Source: Megalobrama amblycephala (Eukaryota; Chordata; Actinopteri; Cypriniformes; Xenocyprididae). Taken from it: DNA of 64,000 nucleotides. Of this stretch, positions 56,890 to 64,000 are shown one piece after another. Location: contig NC_063054.1 of assembly GCF_018812025.1 (NCBI RefSeq), positions 6,703,582 through 6,767,581 on the forward strand, given 5' to 3'. A program made the position numbers and the translations under genes. The notes under the pieces are model-generated. The model made no database searches. It had not been told where the DNA came from and was given only the letters and a program-made list of their open reading frames with translations. Position 1 is the first letter of the stretch. Each line of letters opens with the position of its first letter.

Positions 56890-58653
56890 CTAGGACTGTT
56901 TTTCTTGATCCAGGAGAGCTGATCTGATTCCCAGCTTCTGAAGTTCCTCTACCAGGTCACCACTCTGATGCATTTGAAGAAGAATATCGCAGCCTCCAAC
57001 AAACTCACCGTTGAAGTACACCTGTGGAATTGTCGGCCAGTTGGAGAACGTCTTTATTCCTTTCAGGTGGAACAAAGTAGCATGTCAGTAAACAGACAAC
57101 ATCATTTTTAGTGCTCAACTCTTACATGCACAACTCTGGAAATCATTTTATGTGACATGCATTTCCTTATTCTCTTTTTAATTCTACTTAAGTGTTTCAG
57201 TCAAGGCTTTACTGTTTGGAAACTAACCTCTTCTAAGGTTAACACCCCTTTCTTCCTGCTGTGCAAAACTGATAAAGGCAATCAGAGCTGACAGGACTGC
57301 TGGTGCCGTTAACCTACTTGTGCTGTATTGAGTATATTGACCAAACTAACCATGTCTAGAAGCAAGTTTCAAACCCAAACTGAAGTTCACTGTAAAACAC
57401 ACACAGTGGAGCCACAAAAAATAAAAATTATATATTATATATTTCAGCAAGCAAGTCATAATAATGAGAAACATCCTCATAATAATGACTTAGTTTTTCG
57501 TTAATACGAGATGCCGAGTCATTATTATGAGGTTCTCATCATTTCGTGAACATTTCTGATTATTATGAGATGTTTTGTCATAATAATAAGTTAGTTTCTC
57601 CATTATTATGAGATGTCAAGTCATTATTCCAACATAATAAGAAACTTTTTCATAAATGACTTAGTTTCTCTTTAATATCCCGTAATAATGGCTCAACATA
57701 ATGAGAAACTTTCTCATGATATCTCATAATTTCGAGAAACTTTCATGTAGTAATGCCTTGATTTCGCAAAATGAGAAAGGTTCTCATAATAATGACTCAA
57801 TATCTCATAATATTGAGAAACTTTGATGTAGTAATGTCTTGTTTTCTCATAAAGAGAAGCGTTCTCATAATAATGCCTTGGCTTCTCATTAAATATGTCG
57901 TAATATAATTACTTAACATCTCATAAGAATGAGAAACTTTCTAGGAACAATGACTCAATATCTCATAATAATGAGTAAGTTTTTAATAATAATGAGAAAC
58001 TTTCATGCAAGACTAATACTAAGAAACTTTCTCATAACTTGTCATTCTTACGAGATAATTTCTCCATTTCTTATGAGCTTTATTCGATTTTTACTACATA
58101 GGCTAACTCATAAGATTATAAGAAAATGACAAGTTTCTCATTATTATGAGACACTAAGCCTTAATTATGAGAACATGTCTTGATATTATGATTGACAACT
58201 TAAAATTGATTTTTCCAACAAGGTGTCAAAACTTTTTAGTATGTCACACGTTCAAGAAGAACCACACATCAGATAAAACCGTCATCGAAGCCAATATCAA
58301 ACTCTTATAGGGTTTTAAACTCCAAACACTCTTCAAACAACAATGACCAGCTACTGACCTTGTCTAATATCCTGATCATCCAACACGTTATAAGCAGCGT
58401 AGTTGTCGACTCCGTGCATTCTGAGGATCTGAACGACGGCGTTGCTGAAGCCGCACATGGGCTGAGCAGGGGTGCCTTTTATGAAGACCACCACTTTGTC
58501 CTTCTTCACCATCTCCTCCAGGTTCTTCTGGGCCGCGGAGGAGCACATGAGACGGGCCCAAACAGACAGGAGCTCTCCATTATTCTGAGCTGTTCTGTAA
58601 TGCCACGCACCCGATTGAAGACACCGGGCTGTCGATCTGAGAACGTTATTCAT
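56890..58653 (-). CDS. glrx5: Glutaredoxin 5, mitochondrial (two exons, complete)
   Basis: Exon 1 is 58653-58359 and exon 2 is 57059-56890. Donor (G/GTCAGT) and acceptor (GAAAG/GA) join in phase to give 154 residues, close to the usual length of vertebrate GLRX5. Residues 1-35 are basic and low in acid, as in a mitochondrial transit peptide. The monothiol active site CGFS follows KGTPAQPM (about residues 60-71). [19 protein letters not shown] (quoted in part) is the glutathione and cis-proline TIP region. The protein binds a [2Fe-2S] cluster with glutathione and passes it on for mitochondrial iron-sulphur assembly and haem synthesis. All key residues are present and there are no breaks. The start was chosen because it opens the transit peptide and no upstream in-frame ATG precedes it in the exon. 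Confidence 0.96.
57430..58175. repeat. Palindrome-rich TCATAATAATGAGAAAC repeat in the glrx5 intron
   Basis: About 750 bp of the 1.3-kb intron is made of 'ctcataataatgactta', 'gagaaactttctcat' and related words in both orientations. It is a decayed minisatellite able to form many small hairpins. Confidence 0.85.
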
Positions 58654-59060
58654 TGTACAAGACTGAAGGGTTTAGGGTTTAGATGTTTATGTACGTTTAT
58701 CACGTCCCTTAACTGACCCCACAGAACCTCGCCGAAGTAACTGGACGTAAGCTCCGCCCCTTCTAGTATAAACACTCAATGGATGAAAGCTATTGGGTCT
58801 CGTCATTGTCATATCCTCTGTGATTGGTTGAATCCTACGTCAGTCATGCATGAAGATTACACAAGTTGCTTTTTTTTTATCTCCGACAGCTTCTGATTTT
58901 AGCTAATTGAAATATTTTATAAAATGTATCAACTATTACACGAACCTTCACTGAAATTTAAAAACGCCAATTTCTTTTCGTCTTTTTAATAAGAAGTAAT
59001 AAGTGGAGGCGTCTACATCCGGTTAGAATAAAGCTGACATTTTTCTTCCGGTACGTACAT
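58654..59060. promoter_or_regulatory. Probable divergent promoter region of glrx5 and the scarna13 host
   Basis: On the minus strand, CCAAT words lie near 58797 and 58825, upstream of the glrx5 start. A CTTCCGG ETS-type word lies at 59045-59051, preceded by a pyrimidine run (59041-59049) that could be a 5'-TOP start for a plus-strand snoRNA host gene, and CATCCGG at about 59016. The start sites are inferred. Confidence 0.4.
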
Positions 59061-59395
59061 GCTCCGAATCATTTCTACGAATCGGTTCTTTCAAACCGTT
59101 TTAAAGATCCATTACAAAAACAAACAAACAAAAACGATTCAGTGATTCCTCCATATATTACTGGAATTTTAGTTCAGTTGCTCAGATTCCGCATGTAAAA
59201 CATAGTCATTTAAAAACCAATATAACTTTTGTTATAATTTTATAACAAGTAAAAATAGTGTGACTCGACATTGCTCGAACAGATTCAAGAATCGTTTGTG
59301 TGTGTTTTTTAAACGATTCAACCGATTTAATGCAAAGATCCGAATGATTCACCCGTGAAAAGAGATTTTCACAATGATGTTAAATATAGAGAGGA

Positions 59396-59858
59396 TTGGT
59401 AATTAATCTCCAGTTTTGTTGGGTTCCAGCTCATAGTTGCGTGGAGGGCAATGATATTGCATATTTGACTGCAAAGAATGCACTGAAATTAAAGGACGAG
59501 GAAATAATGAAAGTCCCATTTGGTAAAAGTGAGGCCAAATCATTAATTAAAACAAAAGTGAGAGAAGCATGGCAGAAAAAGTGGGACATAGATAGCAAAG
59601 GACAACATTGATATAATATACAGAAATCAATTAATATCAAGGTTCAGAAGAGAAGAAGTGATTTTATCAAGATTAAGACCTGGACATACTGGTTTAAAAG
59701 CAACCCTGTTTTTAATGGGAAAATGCATATCAGATAATTGTGATGTTTGTAATGTTACAGAAAATGTGGAGCATATCATTATGAGGTGCAAAAAATATAA
59801 TACAGAAAGGAAGATCTTGCAAGATAGGATCACGAGTTGGAACAAGAATGGAGTTTGA
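59396..59858 (+). pseudogene. Non-LTR retrotransposon RNase H and C-terminal fragment
   Basis: Frame 59396-59611 carries FCWVPAHSCVEGNDIAY, where the usual 'ADxxAK' is decayed. Frame 59658-59858 carries LSRLRPGHTGLKATLFLMGK and CDVCNVTENVEHIIMRC, the C-terminal part common to RNase H-bearing fish LINEs. One frameshift and one stop separate them. No reverse transcriptase remains. Confidence 0.8.
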
Positions 59859-59918
59859 AGAGGATTTTGGGGGCAGATGAGAAAATGTGGGAATGTAGTA
59901 ATGTGGGAATGTTAGAGC

Positions 59919-59920
<2 letters not shown>

Positions 59921-59976
<56 letters not shown>
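59921..59976. repeat. (TA)n microsatellite
   Basis: About 55 bp of TA followed by a poly(T) run, inside the LINE 3' region. Confidence 0.95.
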
Positions 59977-59981
<5 letters not shown>

Positions 59982-60187
59982 TTTTTTTTTTATGTAAGTA
60001 CATGAAGCCTTGAAGTTGCACACCCCGGTACGGTAGGTGGCGGTATGCACCTGAATAAGTTGGTTGCGACCCGCCAATAAAATCAGAGAGAGAGATTCAC
60101 TCGTGAGGTTGTGTTAAGAGTATGTTGCTGTTGGTTTGGTGAGATGTGCGGCATTGTTACACACCGCGTGGGTGTTCTTATAGTTTT

Positions 60188-60193
60188 GTAAGT
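60188..60193 (+). other. Candidate splice donor of the scarna13 host intron
   Basis: GTAAGT is 45 bp before the RNA and would give an intron of about 390 bp to the acceptor at 60577. The exon side (TTTT) is poor, so another donor further upstream is possible. Confidence 0.35.
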
Positions 60194-60232
60194 AAGAGTT
60201 AAGACACTTTTGTACCCGTTTTCCCCTGAAAG

Positions 60233-60507
60233 CAGTGCAGTCTCGCGATCCTGTCTCTTGTGTCTGCAGTGGCTGGAGACTCAACGCGGCTGCATAGATC
60301 AAACAGAAGGAGCAAAAGGCGTGACTTCTCCAGACTTTGAAGTTTTACGTGCGATATTCTTTTAACAAATCTCGTCCTGTTTCCACGGCGGTAATGGTTT
60401 GTTATGTACCGTTACCAATCCATAAACAGGCAGAGTAAAGCAGCGGCAATCAGATATTGTCTGGCAGGAGGAGCGCGCCTTTCAGACACGTTTGAATTGC
60501 CACAATT
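60233..60507 (+). ncRNA. scarna13: scaRNA13/U93: tandem H/ACA guide RNA
   Basis: About 275 nt holding two H/ACA units. Unit 1: stem 60237-60242/60288-60293, upper stem 60253-60257/60276-60280, H box AGATCA (60296), a weaker second hairpin, ACA (60365). Unit 2: stem CCTGTTT/AAACAGG (60376-60382, 60424-60430), upper stem 60390-60398/60408-60416, H box AGAGTA (60432), then hairpin GGCAAT/ATTGCC (60445-60450, 60496-60501) with upper stem GTCTG/CAGAC, and ACA at 60502 three bases before the end. The pocket-to-box distance is 14-15 nt in each good hairpin. Guide arm CAGATATT (60451) is the exact complement of U2 snRNA 56-63, placing U54 in the pocket. CCACGG (60383) complements U5 55-60, beside U53. 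These are the known U93 targets. The 3' guide arms match less well. No exact TGAG CAB box is seen. The role is pseudouridylation of spliceosomal snRNAs in Cajal bodies. Confidence 0.9.
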
Positions 60508-60577
60508 AAATGTTGTGTTGTGAATGGGAAGGGAAAAACCTACATTGACTAATTCAGACTGTTTTCTTTATCTGTAG

Positions 60578-60705
60578 GTTCGTCCGGATTCCACTCTTGC
60601 TCACCATGATAATCTCAGTAATGTGTAAAGGTTTGTTTTATAATCGCCATATGTTGACACATGCCTCATTTTTTGTTCAATAAAATGTGTATGCAAAAAG
60701 ATTCC
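60578..60705 (+). ncRNA. snhg10: Last exon of the scarna13 host transcript (SNHG10-like)
   Basis: A branch-like TGACTAAT (60547-60554), a pyrimidine run and TAG (60575-60577) make a good acceptor 70 nt after the scaRNA. AATAAA at 60679-60684 with a GT-rich tail closes a short exon. No coding potential is seen. Human SCARNA13 is intronic to SNHG10, divergent from GLRX5. The first exon is not identified, and the end is set by the poly(A) signal. Confidence 0.65.
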
Positions 60706-61109
60706 GAGATTTGAGTCTTTATTTTTCTCTACCGTGCATGTCAATCAAGTATTTCTAAGGTATTTAAATTTAGCCATTCAGCAAAATTGTTTGGGTAAAC
60801 TCGGAACTCGTTTGTTTGTTTGTTTGTTTGTTTGTTTGTTAATCCATGCATTAAGAGAGCATTTGGTTATGTCTAAGGTCTGGCTTCCCTGGGGTTCAAA
60901 TGATTTACAAGCACAAACTATGTAAAAGTGGCATGCCCTTCCGGCACACTGAGTGTCCGAGTTCACTCACTCGTTTTCATTCACTCCTTCAAGTGGGGTA
61001 ATGTAGGGAATAATGAATGATTCATCTTACCAATTAAAATAGCATATTAATTTTAATTTTTAACCATAAAGGTATAGGGGGTATTCATATATTTTATAAC
61101 AATCGATTA
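60706..61109. other. Non-coding; (TTTG)n tract
   Basis: A short (TTTG)n microsatellite lies at about 60811-60840. No gene is seen. Confidence 0.5.
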
Positions 61110-63631
61110 GGGCTGCGTTCCACTTGCTAACTTCCCTCTGTCTCGTGGACTCGGATGTGCGTCGTTCGTTGCTTACGTTGCATGAGTGCCCACTACTGGC
61201 GGAACTCGTGCATAAGGTTTAGATGGAACACACTAAGCTTAATCCCTTATCTTGCTTTTGTGCAATACCCCCTGATCACTTGGAATTCACTATGGATTAT
61301 TTATTATTTAAACCCCTTTTTACTTATGTATTTGTTTAATGCACCATTCTATATGCATATACGTTGTTAGAGAAAATGTTTAAAATCATATGAGCTGTTG
61401 GAGAAAAAATATCAATAGTATAAACCTTGACTTTGAACATAAGGTAGCTACAAGTATTATGTGATTAAATCTCAACATCAGTAATATACACTATTATGTG
61501 ATTAATTCTCAAAATTAATAGGCCTATATCGTACACATCGCTCCGGTAGCGCAGCCGCCATTATGGGGTGAAAATATTAACTGGACCATAGAATCCTTCA
61601 CATCGTATGCACCCAAAATTGGCTAATTTCACTGCCAAATCAGAAGCGCAATAGAACAGTTTTTTTTTTAAATTGTATGGCTCCTACAGTAAATGTTGTA
61701 TTGTCTTATATATGTTTTATTTTACCAGTTGTGGAATCCAACCATTCATCCATCTGAGGTAGTTAGCCTGCTTTATTGAGTATTTCCATTTTATGCAACA
61801 CATTTATTAATAGTAAATTAATAATTAACAAATTTAAGATCATCATGTTTGCAGCGAACAATATATTTCAGGCCAAGTGGAGTAATAGTAATAATCACTC
61901 CACTAGGTCTGAATTAGGCTATATTGTACATATATTAGTCTGAAAATAGGCTATATTGTACGTTTTAATGGATCACACTACACGCATAATGATCTTATAA
62001 TGATGCATTGCTGTGTCCATTATCGCATAAATCCCACTTTTGGACACTTTTGCTTTAACGGACATTAGACAACACTGCAAAATCAAGCTGTTATAATGTA
62101 TTGTCCAACATTCCCAATTTTTCTGATGCATGTCCTTAATTTAATTTCATATGTTGGTATTAATTCAGTGTATCAATTCAGTTATAATGCTAACACTTGA
62201 ACTTCAAAGAATTTGAACCCAAACTGACTGGGTTTCTAGAGAGCAAAGGTTTTGTGAAAAAAGTGGAAGACTTAAACACAAAGTGAAAAATAAACTGTTA
62301 AAAGGATTTGATGATCACTAGTGATAGTATTTTATTCTGTGTTGTCATCATTCAGGTTTGATTTCAGCTTTAATGTACTTATTTTTTTTTTTTTAACAAA
62401 GCAGCTGATGTTGCCTATAGAAACTAGTGGACTGCTGAGTCGCTTTCACCCCAAAATGGCGGAAACGCAGGGCCGCTGCTGGGCGCCAGTGTTGCAATGG
62501 AACATTCTATTGAGTGTCGCTTCTTGTTAGTGTATATTCTTTGGTGTGATCTGCTGTGATGTCACAATCAAGTTGAATTGTGGGATATAGAGCTGCTTGA
62601 AGTGTACATCAGAGTAGACTCGCTCCCTTGGTCAAAATTGAAGGGACGAGGGTCTGTCCATATAAACTTCCCTCATCCACTTCTCGAAGTGGAACGCACT
62701 TCAAAATGGCAGCGGGGATTCCCCCGAGGGGAAGTGCTTAGGGAAGTTTGCGAGTGCATGTCTAAAAGTGGAGTGGTTCGTTTTTTTATGCCCTTCCCTT
62801 GCTAACTTCCCTCAGTGTCGTTGACTCAAATATACGTCATTGCTTACGTTGCACGAGTGCTCACTACATATCAGAGTATATCAGAATTGTTTGTGGTGGG
62901 GTAAATTAAACACTATATGCGGTGACGTCACAATCGTGTTGCATTGTGGTATGGAGCTGCCTGAAGTGTACATATGAAGTAGACTCTCTCCTTCGGTCAA
63001 AATCGAGGGTCTGTCCATATAAATTTCCCTCGTCCACTTTACGAAGTGGAACACACTTCAAAATGGCGGCAGGGATTCCCCCGAGGGGAAGTGTTTAGCG
63101 AACTTCGCGAGTGCGTGTCTAAAGGTGGAGTGGAATGCATCTGCGAGTCTACTCTGATGTACACTTCAAGCAGCTCTATATCCCATAATTCAACTTGATT
63201 GTGACATCACAGCAGATCACACTTAACTGAAGTGTATGATATATTAATAATTTAGAGAATTAATTGCATAGTAGTCTATAATATATTAATTATGTTGAGA
63301 TTCAGTCGCATACTTGTAGCTACCTAATGTTCACAGTCAGAGTATATACTATTGATATTTTGTTTCATTTGTGTAATTTTATTTTTCTCCAACAACTTAT
63401 AGAATGGTGCATAAAACAAATTCATAAGTACAAAAGGGGTTTAAATAATAAATCAGCTCCATAGTAAATTTCAAGTGATCAAGGGCTTAGTGCGTTTCAT
63501 TTAAACCTTATGTGCAAGTTCCACCAGTAGTGGGCACTCATTCAACGTAAGCAGTAACGCACATCAGAGTCCATGACACGGAGGGAAGTTAGCTAGTGAA
63601 GGGCATAAAAATTTGGAGTGGAGCGCAGCCC
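61110..63631. mobile_element. 2.5-kb foldback DNA element with nested repeats
   Basis: Ends GGGCTGCGTTCCAC and its inverse (GTGGAGCGCAGCCC) bound long arms: 61110-61520 is matched in inverse by 63240-63631. Inside, 62545-62790 and 62930-63130 are diverged direct copies of one segment ('ccatataaacttccctc', 'ggggattcccccgagggg'), and its beginning recurs inverted at 63145-63225. No transposase is seen and the target duplication is unclear. Confidence 0.75.
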
Positions 63632-63679
63632 AGGTGTATGAAGTTGGTTCTCAAGTTCGTACAGGTGTCTACGTAGACC

Positions 63680-64000
63680 TTAAAGGGATAGTTCACCCAA
63701 AAATGAAAATTTGATGTTTATCTGCTTACCCCCAGTACATCCAAGATGTAGGTGAATTTGTTTCTTCAGTCGAACGCAAATTATGATTTTTAACTGCAAC
63801 CGCTGCCGTCTGTCAGTCAAATAATAGCAGTGGATGGGAACTTCTACTGTAACAGTAAATAAAACTTGCTTAGACAAATCCAAATTAAACCCTGCGGCTC
63901 GTGACGACACATTGGTGTCCTAAGACACGAAACGATCGGTTTGTGTGAGAAAACGAACAGTATTTATATCATTTTTTACCTCTAATACACCACTATGTCC
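63680..64000. mobile_element. Arm of a TTAA palindromic element, cut by the window end
   Basis: TTAAAGGGATAGTTCACCC onward matches the arm at 24347-24631 and continues past the point where that copy carries the ATTT-flanked insertion (here 'agtatttatatcatt' is uninterrupted). The 76-codon frame on minus is incidental. Confidence 0.85.

Larger units (their letters stand above)
59358..60093 (+). mobile_element. 5'-truncated non-LTR retrotransposon (RNase H end, I-like)
   Basis: Flanked by a 13-bp duplication with one mismatch (GATTCACCCGTGA at 59345-59357, GATTCACTCGTGA at 60094-60106). It holds RNase H coding with WVPAHSCVEGND, then decayed C-terminal coding with a cysteine motif (CDVCNVTENVEHI, 59738-59777), a (TA)n tract, a 3' UTR with 'ggtaggtggcggtatgcacc' and AATAAA at 60076-60081. 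The layout suits the I/Nimb type. It landed between glrx5 and scarna13. Confidence 0.8.

Noticed and set aside
1..58000. TUNAR (megamind) non-coding gene or microprotein expected between C14orf132 and GLRX5 by human gene order
   Set aside because: I looked for its membrane-segment coding and found no convincing match; it may be lost, moved or too diverged to see by eye.
59730..60077. 115-codon minus-strand frame with YIYIYI repeats
   Set aside because: It is a translation of the (TA)n microsatellite in the LINE 3' region.

Overview
This is vertebrate nuclear DNA, most likely from a cyprinid fish (carp/zebrafish group). It is AT-rich and intron-bearing, with few exons, and is crowded with fish-type mobile elements: a Tf1/sushi chromovirus, DIRS1-like tyrosine-recombinase elements, Tc1-like transposons, TTAA-target foldback elements with THAP exons, and a non-LTR 3' end. 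There are no bacterial operons or CRISPR arrays. The species call is an inference from repeat content and gene order.

Host genes sit at the two ends. At 526-552 (minus) is the short first coding exon of what looks like the small membrane protein C14orf132, with a strong start context and a splice donor. At 56.9-58.65 kb (minus) is a complete two-exon glrx5 (mitochondrial monothiol glutaredoxin, CGFS active site). Divergent from it, at 60.23-60.51 kb (plus), is a tandem four-hairpin H/ACA RNA. Its guide pockets match U2 snRNA near U54 and U5 snRNA near U53, which identifies scarna13 (U93). It lies in an intron that ends in a good splice acceptor, followed by a short last exon with a poly(A) signal, so the host is snhg10-like. 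C14orf132, GLRX5 and SNHG10/SCARNA13 are neighbours on human 14q32, so the gene order supports all three calls.

Between these genes lie about 55 kb of nested transposons. At 8.5-13.8 kb is a young LTR chromovirus with near-identical LTRs, a 5-bp target duplication and gag-pol-chromodomain, broken by three single-base frameshifts. At 16.5-22 kb a decayed DIRS element is split by a TTAA/THAP foldback transposon, itself split by a Ty3/gypsy 3' end that carries another small DNA element. At 24.3-28.2 kb is a 3.9-kb palindromic TTAA element with a second element inserted in one arm. At 30.5-32.5 kb a Tc1-like element sits inside another DNA repeat. At 33.0-36.3 kb is a complete non-autonomous LTR element (minus) whose single 817-codon frame is gag-like followed by three blocks of tandem repeats. 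At 37.2-49.8 kb is a DIRS 3' part, then a 5.8-kb direct tandem duplication carrying a dead Tc1-like transposon and the 5' end of another non-autonomous LTR element, which is complete at 49.2-51.5 kb. The right edge (61-64 kb) is a large foldback element plus another TTAA repeat arm.

Three LTR families in the window share one unusual layout: the primer-binding site, one base after the LTR, is complementary to the predicted 5' end of the element's own RNA. This points to self-primed reverse transcription of the Tf1/sushi kind, in both autonomous and gag-only elements.
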